In this document: positions 8,603 to 17,637 of the stretch, piece after piece
Layout: each line of letters begins with the position of its first letter
Position numbering within the stretch: position 1 is the stretch's first letter
From: Nocardioides luti
GTDB taxonomy: Bacteria > Actinomycetota > Actinomycetes > Propionibacteriales > Nocardioidaceae
Direction of reading: 5' to 3'
Length of the DNA: 64,000 nucleotides
Assembly (NCBI RefSeq): GCF_014212315.1
Contig: NZ_JACKXE010000001.1
Coordinates: forward strand, 2,604,001-2,668,000
Position numbers and translations under genes: made by a program
The notes under the pieces: generated by a model
What the model saw: the letters and a program-made list of their open reading frames with translations, nothing else
Told to the model about the DNA's origin: nothing
Databases searched by the model: none

Positions 8603-9309
8603 GACTCCTTCAGGACGTAGCCGACGCCCCGCACGGTGTGCAGCAGCCGCGGCTCGTCCTCGGCCTCGGTCTTGCGGCGCAGGTAGCCGACGTAGACCTC
8701 GAGAGAGTTCGCGGTGGTCGGGAAGTCGTAGCCCCAGACCTCCTCGAGGATGAAGGAGCGCTCCAGCACCCGGCGGGGCCGGCGCAGGAACATCTCCAGC
8801 AGCGTGAACTCCGTGCGGGTCAGCTCGATGGAGCGGCCTGCCCGCCGGACCTCGCGGGTGGCGACGTCCATCGACAGGTCGGAGAACGCCAGCGTCTCGT
8901 CGGGGGCGTCGTGCGGGACGACGCGGCGCAGCAGGGCGCGCAGCCGCGCCAGCAGCTCCTGGAGGGCGAACGGCTTGGTGAGGTAGTCGTCGGCGCCCGC
9001 GTCGAGGCCCTCGACCCGGTCACCCACGGCGTCGCGGGCGGTCAGCACCAGGATCGGGACGTCGTTGCCCGCCGAGCGCAGCGCGCGGGTCGCCTCGATC
9101 CCGTCGAGGCGGGGCATCATCACGTCCATCACGACGACGTCGGGAGCGGCCCCCGCGATCCCCGCGAGCGCCTCCGCGCCGTCGGTGGCCAGGCTGACGT
9201 CGTACCCGTTGAACTCGAGGGAGCGGCGCAGGGACTCCCGGACGGCCTTGTCGTCGTCGACGACGAGGACGCGGGGCTTGGCGGGGGTCCCCGGAGCGCT
9301 GCTGATCAC
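8599..9309 (-). CDS. OmpR-family response regulator (MprA-like)
   Basis: This 236-residue regulator has a receiver domain (acid pair in VVDDDK, phospho-acceptor Asp62 in VVVMDVMMP, Thr in VLTARDA, Lys in DYLTKPF) and a C-terminal winged helix ([29 protein letters not shown] through [11 protein letters not shown]). The GTG at 9309 is chosen because a GGGGG run lies just upstream and the receiver fold begins soon after it. The frame extends further upstream without family similarity. It is the first gene of the operon and is expected to control it and envelope genes. Confidence 0.9.
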   Translation of the reverse strand: MISSAPGTPAKPRVLVVDDDKAVRESLRRSLEFNGYDVSLATDGAEALAGIAGAAPDVVVMDVMMPRLDGIEATRALRSAGNDVPILVLTARDAVGDRVEGLDAGADDYLTKPFALQELLARLRALLRRVVPHDAPDETLAFSDLSMDVATREVRRAGRSIELTRTEFTLLEMFLRRPRRVLERSFILEEVWGYDFPTTANSLEVYVGYLRRKTEAEDEPRLLHTVRGVGYVLKES

Positions 9310-9363
9310 GCCCCCACTGTGCCAGTCGAGCCTGAAACCCGACTGAGAGAGCCCGCGGCGGCG

Positions 9364-9369
9364 TAGGGT
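9364..9369 (+). promoter_or_regulatory. -10-like TAGGGT
   Basis: It lies eight bases before the GTG at 9378, the alternative start of the propeller gene. If this is a leaderless promoter, the protein is 11 residues longer. Confidence 0.3.
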
Positions 9370-9410
9370 CGGCCGCGGTGCGGCGGGGGTTCGCACCCTG
9401 GGGGGATGCC

Positions 9411-11684
9411 GTGCGCACGCAGCTGCTCGGGCCGGTGCTCGTCGGAGCGCTCCTGGCCACCGTCCTCGTCCCGGCGCCCTGGGCCACCGCGCACGAGAAG
9501 CACGCGCCGCTCCTGCCCGACCGCTTCCGCGACCAGGTCGTCATCGGCGGCCTCGACCAGCCGACCGCGATGGCCTTCGCGCCGGACGGGCGGGTGTTCG
9601 TGGCCGAGAAGACCGGGGTGATCAAGGTCTTCGACGGCCTCGACGACACCGACGCCGACGTCTTCGCCGACCTGAACGTGAACGTCGAGAACTTCTACGA
9701 CCGGGGCCTGCTCGGGCTGACCCTGGACCCCGAATTCCCGGCGCGCCCGTACGTCTACGTGAGCTACGCCTACAACCACGTCCTCGGCGACCCGGCGCCC
9801 GCGCCGCGGTGGGGGGAGCCGGGCCAGTACTACGACGACTGCCCCGACCCGCCCGGCGCCGACGACCAGGGCTGCGTGGTCAGCGGCCGGGTGTCCCGGC
9901 TGACCGCCGACGGCAACCAGGTGACCGGCGAGGAGCAGGTGCTCGTCGAGGACTACTGCCTGCAGTTCCCCAGCCACGCGACGGGCACGGTCGCCTTCGG
10001 CCCCGACGGCGCGCTCTACGCCAGCGCGGGCGAGGGTGCCAACTACAACTACGAGGACTACGGCCAGACCGGCAACCCGTGCGGCGACCCGGTCGACGAG
10101 GGCGGCGCGCTGCGCGCCCAGGACCTCCGCACCGGCGGCGACCCGGTCGGCCTCAACGGCACCGTGATCCGGATCGACCCGGACACCGGCCTGGGGGCGC
10201 CCGGCAACCCGCTGGCGTCGAGCCCGGACCTCAACGCCCGGCGGATCATCGCCGACGGCTTCCGCAACCCGTTCCGCTTCGCGTTCCGCCCCGGCACCAG
10301 CCAGGTGGTCGTGGGCGACGTCGGCAGCTTCCAGTACGAGGAGCTCAACACCCTGCCCACGACGACGCCCGACCAGGTCGTCGACTTCGGCTGGCCCTGC
10401 TACGAGGGCGCGGGGCGCAACCCGGGCTGGGACGTGCTCGACAAGCCCGTGTGCGAGGACCTGTACGCCGAGGGCTCGGCGCGCAGCCCGACCTTCCAGT
10501 ACGACGCCCGCGGCGGCGAGGTCGCCCCCGACGAGAGCTGCCCGGTGGGCTCCTCGGCGATCTCCGGGGTGGCCTTCCCGACGGCGTCGTCGTACCCCGC
10601 CCGCTTCCGCGACGCGCTCGTCTTCTCCGACTACGCCCGCGGCTGCATCTGGGCCCTGGGCAAGAAGAAGGACGGCTCGCCGGACCCCGGCACCGTGCGG
10701 ATCCTGGTCGAGGGCGCGAGCAGCCCGGTGAACCTCGTGACCGGACCCGGCGGCGACCTGTTCTACGCCGAGCTGGGGGTCAACGGCCTGGGCTACCCGG
10801 CCGTGGGCGCCGGTGCGATCCACCGGATCCACTACTACCGCGGCAACCAGCCGCCGGTGGTCGACCTGACCACCGACCGGGTCTCGGGTCCGCTGCGGCT
10901 GGCCGTCCAGCTCGACGCCTCCGGCTCCACCGACCCCGACGGGGACGCGCTGTCCTACGCCTGGGACCTCGACGGCGACGGCCAGTTCGACGACGCGACC
11001 GGCGCGAAGGTCACCCGCACCTTCACGCGGGAGATCAACTACCGCGTCGGCGTGCGGGTCTCGGACCCGAGCGGGGCGTCCGACACCGCGCTCGTCACGG
11101 TGTACGCCGGGGACACCGCCCCGACCCTCACGGTCGCGTCACCGGCCGCCTCCCTGAGGTGGTCCGTCGGCCAGTCGATCCACCTCGAGGCGTCCGCCAC
11201 CGACCCCGAGGAGGACGGCGGCGTGGTCCCCGAGGAGCGGATGGCCTGGCACCTCACGATCCGGCACTGCCCGGCGATCTGCCACAGCCACCCGACCGAC
11301 CAGTGGATCGGCCAGTCGGTGGTCGACGTCGAGGCACCGGACCACGAGTACCCCTCCTACCTCCTCGTCACCGCCTCCGCGACGGACTCCCGCGGCCTCA
11401 CCACCACCCGCTCGATCCAGCTCAGCCCGCGCAAGGCCCGGCTCGGGTTCACCACGAAGCCCGTGGGCCTGCGGGTCAGCGTCGCGGGTGCCCGGGAGCG
11501 GGCGCCGCTGCACCGGACCTTCATCCGGGGCGGGCACTTCACGCTGTCGGCGCCGAAGAAGCAGAGGTGGCACGGGCACCGCTACCGCTTCGTGCGCTGG
11601 TCCGACGGCCGGGCCCGCACGCACGTCGTGGTCGCGGAGCCGGGCGCGCGGGACTACCGGGCGGTCTACCGCCGGGTGCGCTGA
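9411..11684 (+). CDS. Secreted glucose/sorbosone dehydrogenase-like beta-propeller with PKD domain
   Basis: The 757-residue exported protein has a signal peptide ([19 protein letters not shown], cut near ATA). A six-bladed propeller of the GSDH/PQQ-dependent sugar dehydrogenase type spans about 35-470 ([58 protein letters not shown]). A PKD domain follows at about 480-570 ([24 protein letters not shown]), then two further beta domains with paired Cys. The substrate is unknown. The GTG at 9411 follows GGGGGGAT; an alternative GTG at 9378 has TAGGGT eight bases upstream and may be used if the mRNA is leaderless. Confidence 0.85.
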   Translation: MRTQLLGPVLVGALLATVLVPAPWATAHEKHAPLLPDRFRDQVVIGGLDQPTAMAFAPDGRVFVAEKTGVIKVFDGLDDTDADVFADLNVNVENFYDRGLLGLTLDPEFPARPYVYVSYAYNHVLGDPAPAPRWGEPGQYYDDCPDPPGADDQGCVVSGRVSRLTADGNQVTGEEQVLVEDYCLQFPSHATGTVAFGPDGALYASAGEGANYNYEDYGQTGNPCGDPVDEGGALRAQDLRTGGDPVGLNGTVIRIDPDTGLGAPGNPLASSPDLNARRIIADGFRNPFRFAFRPGTSQVVVGDVGSFQYEELNTLPTTTPDQVVDFGWPCYEGAGRNPGWDVLDKPVCEDLYAEGSARSPTFQYDARGGEVAPDESCPVGSSAISGVAFPTASSYPARFRDALVFSDYARGCIWALGKKKDGSPDPGTVRILVEGASSPVNLVTGPGGDLFYAELGVNGLGYPAVGAGAIHRIHYYRGNQPPVVDLTTDRVSGPLRLAVQLDASGSTDPDGDALSYAWDLDGDGQFDDATGAKVTRTFTREINYRVGVRVSDPSGASDTALVTVYAGDTAPTLTVASPAASLRWSVGQSIHLEASATDPEEDGGVVPEERMAWHLTIRHCPAICHSHPTDQWIGQSVVDVEAPDHEYPSYLLVTASATDSRGLTTTRSIQLSPRKARLGFTTKPVGLRVSVAGARERAPLHRTFIRGGHFTLSAPKKQRWHGHRYRFVRWSDGRARTHVVVAEPGARDYRAVYRRVR

Positions 11685-11688
11685 CCGG

Positions 11689-12546
11689 TCAGCCGAACGG
11701 CTTGGCGGCCGCGGCCGCCCGGGCGCCGTAGCCGCCGCCGAAGAGGCAGGCGTGCACGAGCAGCGGGAAGAGCTGGTGCACCCCGACGCGGTCCTGCCAG
11801 TCGTCGGCCAGCGGGGCGACCTCGGCGTAGGCCTCGAGCACGCGGGGCAGGTGCGGCAGCCCGAAGAGCGACAGCATCGCCAGGTCGCTCTCGCGGTGCC
11901 CGCCGTGCGCGGCCGGGTCGATCACCCAGGCCTGGCCGTCGAGGCCCCAGAGCACGTTGCCGTTCCAGAGGTCGCCGTGCAGCCGCGCCGGCGGCTCCTC
12001 GGGGACCAGCTCGGCCAGCCGCGGGACGACCCGCTCGATGGTCGCGACCTCGGCGTCGGTGACCGCGCCGCGGTCGTGGGCCAGCTTGAGGTACGGCAGC
12101 ACCCGGCGTACGGCGTAGAACTCCGCCCAGGTGTCGGCCGCCCGGTTGGGCAGCGGCAGCTTGCCGACGTACCCCTCGTGGTCCAGGCCGTACGACGGCG
12201 CGCCCGCCCCGTGGGTCGTGGCCAGCGCGCGCCCGAACGCGGCGGCGCCGTCGGCGGTGTTCTTGCCGGGCTCGACCCAGCGCAGGATCAGGCACTCGTG
12301 GTCGACCGCGAGCACCTCGGGGACCTGGATGCCGCCGGCGTCCGCGAGCCAGCGCAGCCCGGCCGCCTCGGCCTCGAAGAAGTCGGGGGGCGCGTGCGGG
12401 TGCGTCTTCATCAGCGCGGTGGTGCCGTTGCTGAGCCGCAGCCGGGTCGCGGTGGAGATGTCGCCTCCGGCGACGGGGGCCGTGGCCACCACCGCCGACC
12501 CGAGGAGCTCCTCGGCACGGCGGGCGACCAGCGGCAGGCGGGTCAC
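11689..12546 (-). CDS. Fructosamine/ribulosamine 3-kinase family protein
   Basis: This 285-residue cytoplasmic kinase has the FN3K layout: GGDISTATRLRLSNGTTALMKTH at about 28-50, the catalytic loop RLHGDLWNGNVLWG, and VIDPAAHGGHRESDLAML with the metal-binding Asp. It phosphorylates O3 of ketosamine adducts on proteins, which makes them unstable and so removes glycation. Its GTG overlaps the stop of the LMW phosphatase gene by four bases. In several bacteria this pairing is known, and the phosphatase acts on ribulosamine-5-phosphate; both would then belong to one deglycation pathway. Confidence 0.85.
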   Translation of the reverse strand: MTRLPLVARRAEELLGSAVVATAPVAGGDISTATRLRLSNGTTALMKTHPHAPPDFFEAEAAGLRWLADAGGIQVPEVLAVDHECLILRWVEPGKNTADGAAAFGRALATTHGAGAPSYGLDHEGYVGKLPLPNRAADTWAEFYAVRRVLPYLKLAHDRGAVTDAEVATIERVVPRLAELVPEEPPARLHGDLWNGNVLWGLDGQAWVIDPAAHGGHRESDLAMLSLFGLPHLPRVLEAYAEVAPLADDWQDRVGVHQLFPLLVHACLFGGGYGARAAAAAKPFG

Positions 12547-13055
12547 CGCTGCTGGTCCCGCAGCTCGTCACTCAGCTGGGCGACGATCGTCGCCGCAGTG
12601 CGCTCGACCATGGCGAGCACCTCCTCGAATCCGGCGTCCCCACCGTAGTACGGGTCCGGCACCTCGCCACCCGGATCGACCGGATCGAAGTCGCGGAACA
12701 GCCGCACCCGGTCGTCGTCGGCCCCGCTCGTCACGTCGGCCAGGTTCTGCGCGTCCATGGCGAGGACCAGGTCGAGGCCCCTGAGGTCGGCGGGGTCGAA
12801 CTGGTGCGCCCGGTGCGCCGTGGGGTCGTACCCGGCCGCCGTCAGGGTGGCCGCCGCGCGCCGGTCCATCGGGTTCCCGACGTGCCAGCCGCCGGTGCCG
12901 GAGCTCGACACCTCGACGCGGCCGGCGAGCCCGGCCTCGTCGACGCGCTCGCTCAGCACGACGTCGGCCATCGGCGAGCGGCAGATGTTGCCGAGGCACA
13001 CCAGGGCGATCCGGTAGGGGCCGTCGGCCGAGCGCGGCGCGGGGAGCCGGGTCAT
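12543..13055 (-). CDS. Low-molecular-weight protein tyrosine phosphatase family protein
   Basis: This 170-residue protein has the P-loop VCLGNICRSP with nucleophile Cys20 and Arg26, and the late general-acid segment EVPDPYYGG. The length is typical. The ATG overlaps the stop of the upstream membrane-protein gene (ATGA), and its own stop overlaps the fructosamine kinase start (GTGA). It could dephosphorylate phosphotyrosine or, as known for some relatives linked to fructosamine kinases, ribulosamine-5-phosphate on glycated proteins. Confidence 0.88.
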   Translation of the reverse strand: MTRLPAPRSADGPYRIALVCLGNICRSPMADVVLSERVDEAGLAGRVEVSSSGTGGWHVGNPMDRRAAATLTAAGYDPTAHRAHQFDPADLRGLDLVLAMDAQNLADVTSGADDDRVRLFRDFDPVDPGGEVPDPYYGGDAGFEEVLAMVERTAATIVAQLSDELRDQQR

Positions 13056-13447
13056 CGACGCTCGTCGGGGCCGATCAGGCGGTCGACCACCCAGGTGACC
13101 AGGGTGATCACGATCGCGCCGCCGACCGCGGTCCAGAAGCCGCGGACGTGGAAGCCGATGCCGAGGCCGTCGGCCAGCCAGCCGGTCAGGCCGAGCATCG
13201 CCGCGTTGATCACCACGAGGAACAGGCCCAGCGTCAGGACGATGAACGGGATCGACACGATCTTGAGCAGCGGCTTCACCGTCGCCGAGACCAGGCCGAG
13301 GATCAGTGCGACGAGCAGCAGCGGGAGCAGCTTGTGCTTGATCTCCGCCGAGCCGTGGATCGGGCCGGTGAACCGGATCCCGTCGAACACCCACGCGGCC
13401 ACGGCGAGCGCGATCGCGGTGGTCACCAACCAGGTCAGGAAGCGCAT
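13052..13447 (-). CDS. Phage holin family IV-like membrane protein
   Basis: This 131-residue protein has about four hydrophobic segments (around 5-20, 42-60, 68-95 and 103-125) and ends in a charged RLIGPDERR tail. It resembles the chromosomally encoded 'phage holin family' (PF04020-type) that is widespread in actinobacteria and not tied to prophage. No phage genes are nearby. AGGATGGGG precedes the ATG. It is the first gene of a three-gene operon with the phosphatase and kinase; its function there is unknown. Confidence 0.75.
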   Translation of the reverse strand: MRFLTWLVTTAIALAVAAWVFDGIRFTGPIHGSAEIKHKLLPLLLVALILGLVSATVKPLLKIVSIPFIVLTLGLFLVVINAAMLGLTGWLADGLGIGFHVRGFWTAVGGAIVITLVTWVVDRLIGPDERR

Positions 13448-13466
13448 GGCCCCATCCTGACAGGCG

Positions 13467-13940
13467 TCAGGAGGGCGGGCACCCCGCCGGCAGCGCGAAG
13501 GTGCGGTCGGTGCCGCCCTCGTCGGGCTCGGCGAGCACCACCCGGCCCTTCTTGTACGCGTGCGCGTCGACCACGTCCGCGCAGGCCACGACCGTGCGCA
13601 GCGTGATCACGGCCTTGCGGTGGGCCGGCGGCGGGCAGGAGGCGCAGTCGCTGACGTAGACGCCGCGGCCGACGGCCTTCTCGGTGCCCCAGTGCTTCCA
13701 GGTGATCTTCTTCAGGTAGGGCCCGCTGTTCGCGGTGAGGAAGATCCGACGCGGCTCCTTGCGGCCGTGGGCGTACATGTCGAAGTAGAGGACGTCGTCG
13801 ACGGTGCGCGCGGCGTGCGAGCCGGGGTGGGCCGCGGGGTGGTGGGCCGCCTGCCCGGACGCCGGCCAGAGCCCGGTGACCATGGTGACGACGAGGGCGA
13901 GGGCTGCCAGGCCAGCGGGCAGGGCACGGCGGACGGTCAT
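13467..13940 (-). CDS. Secreted protein of unknown function
   Basis: This 157-residue protein has an N-terminal signal peptide (MTVRRALPAGLAALALVVTM, cleavage probably near SGQA-A) and a small His-rich linker. The mature domain has four Cys: CASC within VSDCASCPPPAHRK, one in VVACADV and one in PAGCPPS, suggesting two disulphides. I recognise no family. The start is supported by TACCGT seven bases upstream of the ATG. Confidence 0.65.
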   Translation of the reverse strand: MTVRRALPAGLAALALVVTMVTGLWPASGQAAHHPAAHPGSHAARTVDDVLYFDMYAHGRKEPRRIFLTANSGPYLKKITWKHWGTEKAVGRGVYVSDCASCPPPAHRKAVITLRTVVACADVVDAHAYKKGRVVLAEPDEGGTDRTFALPAGCPPS

Positions 13941-13947
13941 GCGGTCC

Positions 13948-13953
13948 ACGGTA
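13948..13953 (-). promoter_or_regulatory. -10 element TACCGT, leaderless start
   Basis: Read on the minus strand, TACCGT lies seven bases before the ATG at 13940. No ribosome site is visible. Confidence 0.45.
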
Positions 13954-14032
13954 GGAGCCGTGCGTGGCTCCCGAGCCGGAATCGGCGGGAGCGGCGCGAC
14001 CCGACCAGACCGGCTTGCGTGGCGCCGCTCGG

Positions 14033-14038
14033 TAGCCT
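14033..14038 (+). promoter_or_regulatory. -10 element TAGCCT, leaderless start
   Basis: TAGCCT lies seven bases before the GTG at 14046 and decides that start over several later GTG/ATG codons. Confidence 0.45.
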
Positions 14039-14045
14039 TCGCGAC

Positions 14046-14609
14046 GTGTTCCCCGTGGGTGGTGTCGGCGTGATGTTGGTGGGTGCTGCCCTCACGGGGC
14101 TGCTCTGCGGGCTGCTCGGCCTGGCGCTGCGACGGACCTTCGGGCCGGTCACGGCGTTCGCCCTGGCGGGCCTGGCCTGGTCGGTGCTCGTGATCGCCTG
14201 CGTGACCCTGATCCCCGCGAACGGCGCGCCCGGCATCGTGTCCGCGGAGGGCCGGCTGGCCACGTGCTCGTTCGACATCGGCGGGCCGGCGCCCGACGGC
14301 TTCTGGATCTTCGAGAGCGGCCAGCGGCTGCTCAACACCGTGCTCTTCGTGCCGTCGGGGGCCCTCCTGGTCCTCGCCGCCGCGCGGTGGCGGGCCGCGT
14401 GGGTCACGGTGCCGCTCGGGCTGGTCGGGCTGGCGGCGTACTCCGCCGCGATCGAGAAGACCCAGCTCGAGCTCGCGCGCATCGACCGGGCCTGCGACGT
14501 CACGGACATCATCGACAACGTCACCGGCGCGCTCGTGGGCGTCGCGATCGGGCTGCTGCTCGCCCTGGTGCTGCGGCCCTGGCGGCACCGCCCGGACGCC
14601 CGCTACTAA
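14046..14609 (+). CDS. VanZ-like family membrane protein
   Basis: This 187-residue protein has about four to five transmembrane helices. The features [50 protein letters not shown] match the VanZ-like family (conserved ExxQ and DxxDxxxNxxGxxxG). VanZ relatives affect resistance to glycopeptides, but most chromosomal members have no known role. Several in-frame starts (14046, 14055, 14070, 14073) are possible; the first is chosen for its promoter. Its TAA stop overlaps the -10 box of the aminotransferase gene. Confidence 0.8.
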   Translation: MFPVGGVGVMLVGAALTGLLCGLLGLALRRTFGPVTAFALAGLAWSVLVIACVTLIPANGAPGIVSAEGRLATCSFDIGGPAPDGFWIFESGQRLLNTVLFVPSGALLVLAAARWRAAWVTVPLGLVGLAAYSAAIEKTQLELARIDRACDVTDIIDNVTGALVGVAIGLLLALVLRPWRHRPDARY

Positions 14610-14612
14610 CCT
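14607..14612 (+). promoter_or_regulatory. -10 element TAACCT overlapping the VanZ-like stop codon
   Basis: TAACCT lies seven bases before the ATG at 14620. Its first three bases are the stop codon of the preceding gene. Confidence 0.45.
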
Positions 14613-14619
14613 GCGAGGC

Positions 14620-15714
14620 ATGACCACGCCGCAGCCCCGCTCGAACACTCCGCAACCGCGATCGAACATCGGCGACATCCCGCCGTACGTCGCGGGGAAG
14701 CCGCCGACGGTGCGGCCCGGCATGACGTCGTACAAGCTCTCCTCGAACGAGAACCCCTACCCGCCGCTGCCCGGCGTGGTGGAGGCGGCGCAGGCGGCGG
14801 TCGGGCAGATGAACCGCTACCCCGACATGGGCGCGACCGCGCTGTACGCCGCGCTCGGTGAGCGGTTCGGCGTGCCGGTCGGCGACCTGTCCGTGGCGAC
14901 CGGCTCGGTCGGCCTGATCTACCAGCTCGTCCAGGCGTTCTGCGACCCCGGCGACGAGGTCGTCTTCGCGTGGCGCTCCTTCGAGGCCTACCCGATCGCG
15001 ATCACCGCGGCCGGGGCCGCGTCGGTGCGGGTGCCGGTGCTGGCCGACGGCCGCCACGACCTGGACGCGATGGTCGACGCGATCACCGACCGCACCAAGG
15101 TGGTGCTCGTCTGCACCCCGAACAACCCCACCGGCCCGTCGGTGACCCAGACCGAGCTCGACGCCTTCCTCGCCCGGGTGCCGTCGCACGTGCTGGTCGT
15201 CGTGGACGAGGCCTACGTCGAGTTCGTCCGGATGGACGACGCCGTCGACGGGATCGCGACCTACCGCGCGCACGAGAACGTCGTGCTGACGCGCACCTTC
15301 TCCAAGGCCTACGGCCTGGCCGGCTTCCGGGTGGGGTACGCCGTCGCGCCGGCCCCGATCGCCGCGGCCCTGCGCGCGGTGTCGCTGCCGTTCGGCGTCT
15401 CGACCGTGGCCCAGGCCGCGGCGATCGCCTCGCTGGAGAGCGAGGCGGCGCTGCTGGAGCGCGTCGACGCGCTGGTCGCCGAGCGCTCTCGTGTGGTGGC
15501 TGGCCTGCGGGCCGCGGGCTGGGACGTCCCCGACGCCCAGGGCAACTTCGTCTGGTTCGAGCTGGGCGACCGGACCGCCGACTTCGCCGCCGCCGCCGAC
15601 GAGCTCGGCATCGTGGTGCGTCCGTTCGCCGGCGAGGGCGCCCGCGTGTCCATCGGCGAGACCGAGGCTAACGACCGGCTGCTTCAGCTGGCGGGGGCGT
15701 TCGCCAGGTCCTGA
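14620..15714 (+). CDS. Histidinol-phosphate/aromatic aminotransferase (HisC2/Pat type)
   Basis: This 364-residue PLP-dependent fold type I aminotransferase of the HisC family has [15 protein letters not shown] near 40, [17 protein letters not shown] and the PLP lysine in [16 protein letters not shown]. It stands apart from any his operon, so it is more likely the actinobacterial aromatic aminotransferase (Pat, phenylpyruvate or tyrosine) than the biosynthetic HisC. The first 16 residues contain PQPRSN twice, encoded by an imperfect DNA repeat; family members usually begin at about [10 protein letters not shown]. The 3' end overlaps the convergent MFS gene by 31 bases. Confidence 0.85.
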   Translation: MTTPQPRSNTPQPRSNIGDIPPYVAGKPPTVRPGMTSYKLSSNENPYPPLPGVVEAAQAAVGQMNRYPDMGATALYAALGERFGVPVGDLSVATGSVGLIYQLVQAFCDPGDEVVFAWRSFEAYPIAITAAGAASVRVPVLADGRHDLDAMVDAITDRTKVVLVCTPNNPTGPSVTQTELDAFLARVPSHVLVVVDEAYVEFVRMDDAVDGIATYRAHENVVLTRTFSKAYGLAGFRVGYAVAPAPIAAALRAVSLPFGVSTVAQAAAIASLESEAALLERVDALVAERSRVVAGLRAAGWDVPDAQGNFVWFELGDRTADFAAAADELGIVVRPFAGEGARVSIGETEANDRLLQLAGAFARS

Positions 15715-16961
15715 GAGGCCGGCGCCGGCCGGCGGTCGATCTCGCGCCACTTCGGGTCGACGGCGGGCAGCATCGTGACGAGGAAGTACGCCGACCCGGC
15801 GACCAGCATCGCGACCGCCAGCCCGGCGCCGCTGACGAGCGTGCCGCCGAGCAGCGGGCCGATCGGCATCAGCGCGAAGCACAGCGCGGTGATGAGCGAC
15901 GACACGCGGCCGACGAGCGGGGCGGGGATGCGCTCGTAGATCACCGCGCCGAGGATCGGGTTGATGAAGCCCGAGCCGAAGCCGGAGGCCGCCGCGATCG
16001 CGAGCACCGCCCACAGCGGGTTGTCCCACGCGAGGACGAAGAAGCGGGGCGACCCGCAGACCAGGAACGTCACGAGGTACGTCGCGTAGCGCGGCAGCCG
16101 CGCGCCCCAGGTGGCCGCGCAGATCGCGCCGAGCGCCGCGAAGCCGCCGAAGACCGCGAACACCACGCCCAGCGCGGCGGGGCCACCGCCCCAGGTGCGG
16201 GCCCACACCGGCATCAGCACCGAGGTGTAGGCCGCGTCGATCATGTTGGTCAGCGCGACCATGAAGGCGATCCCGAGCAGCACCCGGTCGCCGCGCAGGA
16301 AGTGCCAGCCGGCCGCGAGCTGGGCGCGGTAGGGCAGCGCGTCGGCCTCCTCCTCGGCACCGTCGGCCCCCTGACCGGACGAGCGGGACGGGCGCCGCAT
16401 CGACGCCGTCGCCCAGGCCAGCACCAGGGCCGAGAGGCCGAAGCTGGCCGCGTCGACGAGCAGCGCGTTGGCCGCCCCGACGACGGCGACCAGGCTGCCG
16501 GCGATGATCGCGCCCAGCATCGTGGCGGTCCGCTCGACGGTGGCGTGCAGGCCGGTCGCGCGCTCCATCGGGACCTGCGCCGAGGCGACCAGCGCCGGCA
16601 CGATCGCGCTCTTCGCGGCGTCGCCCGGCCCGCGCAGCGCGCCCGCGAGCGCCACCAGGGCCAGCAGCGCCCCGAAGCGCAGCAGGCCGGCGTCGTACAG
16701 CAGCGGGATCGAGCCGACGACGACCAGCGAGCCCACGTCGCAGGTGATGCTGACGCGGCGGGCGCCGACGCGGTCGATGATCGGGCCGCCGAGCACCTTG
16801 AGCACGATCAGCGGGACCATCTCGAAGAGCGCCACCAGGCCGGTCCTCACGGGGGAGTCGGTGGTGACGAGGACGAAGTAGGGCAGCGCGAGCATCGAGA
16901 CCCGGGTGCCGGTCAGCGAGACCGCCTCGGAGACGAGCCAGCCGTAGAGCGGGCGCCTCAC
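15684..16961 (-). CDS. Major facilitator superfamily exporter
   Basis: This 425-residue protein has twelve predicted membrane helices and the MFS loop pattern [13 protein letters not shown] between helices 2 and 3. It resembles the MFS_3/enterobactin-exporter-like group of drug or siderophore exporters. The GTG start overlaps the stop of the upstream ArsR-type regulator (GTGA), so regulator and pump form one transcript that is likely self-repressed and induced by the pump's substrate. Its tail runs 31 bases into the convergent aminotransferase gene. Confidence 0.85.
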   Translation of the reverse strand: MRRPLYGWLVSEAVSLTGTRVSMLALPYFVLVTTDSPVRTGLVALFEMVPLIVLKVLGGPIIDRVGARRVSITCDVGSLVVVGSIPLLYDAGLLRFGALLALVALAGALRGPGDAAKSAIVPALVASAQVPMERATGLHATVERTATMLGAIIAGSLVAVVGAANALLVDAASFGLSALVLAWATASMRRPSRSSGQGADGAEEEADALPYRAQLAAGWHFLRGDRVLLGIAFMVALTNMIDAAYTSVLMPVWARTWGGGPAALGVVFAVFGGFAALGAICAATWGARLPRYATYLVTFLVCGSPRFFVLAWDNPLWAVLAIAAASGFGSGFINPILGAVIYERIPAPLVGRVSSLITALCFALMPIGPLLGGTLVSGAGLAVAMLVAGSAYFLVTMLPAVDPKWREIDRRPAPASQDLANAPAS

Positions 16962-17530
16962 GACGGGTCACCCGTCACGGTGCCGGGCCGCGGGAAGGCG
17001 GTCAGCTGGACGACGAAGTCCGCGGCGTCGTCGGAGTCGTCCTCCTCCTGGCCGAGCAGGATCTCGTCGAGGTGGTCCATCAGGGCCTTGGCCCGGGCGG
17101 GCGTCAACCGGATCCCGAAGTCGCTGAACTCCGAGGCGGCGCGCCACGCGTCGGGGAGCAGCGCGCGCTCCTCGACGGCCCGCTGCAGCTGCTCGGTGAG
17201 CACGGTGACGACCGACTGCAGGTAGGCGTCGAGCGTCTCGCGGGCCTCGTCGTCCGGCGGCGCCTCGCGGCCGGTCATGGTGGCCTGGTGCGCGGCCTTC
17301 CACCAGCGGTCGCGGCCGTTGCCGCGCTCCTCGTCGTCGGTGATGAAGCCGTGCGTGGCCAGCTGGCGCAGGTGGTACGACGTCGCGCCGCTGTTCAGGC
17401 CCAGCCGGGTCGCCAGCTGGGTGGCCGTGGCGGACCCCTCGACCCGCAGCAGCCCGAGCATCCGCAGCCGCACGGGGTGGGTCAGCGCCTTGAGCGCCTG
17501 CGGGGTCGGGGTGATCGAGGTCAGGTCCAT
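16958..17530 (-). CDS. ArsR-type winged-helix repressor of the adjacent MFS pump
   Basis: This 190-residue protein has an N-terminal winged helix (ALTHPVRLRMLGLLRVEGSATATQLATRLGLNSGATSYHLRQLATHGFI, quoted in shorter parts: HPVRLRMLGLL and LNSGATSYHLRQL) and a C-terminal helical domain that may sense a ligand or dimerise. The frame extends upstream to 17587, but the ATG at 17530 has TACGCT six bases before it and TTGCAA 17 bases further up, so it is the start. Two palindromic sites cover this promoter, suggesting autorepression of the regulator-pump operon. Confidence 0.85.
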   Translation of the reverse strand: MDLTSITPTPQALKALTHPVRLRMLGLLRVEGSATATQLATRLGLNSGATSYHLRQLATHGFITDDEERGNGRDRWWKAAHQATMTGREAPPDDEARETLDAYLQSVVTVLTEQLQRAVEERALLPDAWRAASEFSDFGIRLTPARAKALMDHLDEILLGQEEDDSDDAADFVVQLTAFPRPGTVTGDPS

Positions 17531-17536
17531 GGCAGG

Positions 17537-17565
17537 AGCGTAGAACTGCAAAGGATCATTTGCAA
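17537..17565 (-). promoter_or_regulatory. Promoter of regulator-pump operon (TTGCAA-17-TACGCT)
   Basis: On the minus strand, -35 TTGCAA (17560-17565) is 17 bases from -10 TACGCT (17537-17542), which is six bases before the ATG. Spacing is ideal, the mRNA would be leaderless, and the -35 lies within the operators. Confidence 0.6.
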
Positions 17566-17578
17566 ACATGTCTTTGCA
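17547..17578. promoter_or_regulatory. Double overlapping operator TGCAAA-N6-TTTGCA
   Basis: Two 18-base palindromes of the form TGCAAA-N6-TTTGCA (17547-17564 and 17561-17578) share a central TTTGCAAA block. They are AT-rich against a very GC-rich background, cover the -35 of the ArsR-type gene and lie about 60 bases before the divergent transglutaminase gene. They are the likely binding sites of that repressor. Confidence 0.6.
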
Positions 17579-17624
17579 GTCTGTCATTCGGCGGAACGGT
17601 TACCCCGCCGCAACGTGCGTGGGG

Positions 17625-17630
17625 GAGGCT
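17625..17630 (+). promoter_or_regulatory. -10-like GAGGCT before the transglutaminase operon
   Basis: GAGGCT lies seven bases before the ATG at 17638. The same bases (GGGGGAGG) could instead serve as a ribosome site. Confidence 0.3.
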
Positions 17631-17637
17631 AGGGCCC

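Noticed and set aside
13052..13447. Prophage remnant suggested by the holin-like protein
   Set aside because: No other phage gene, integrase or attachment site is present, and this family is chromosomal in many actinobacteria.
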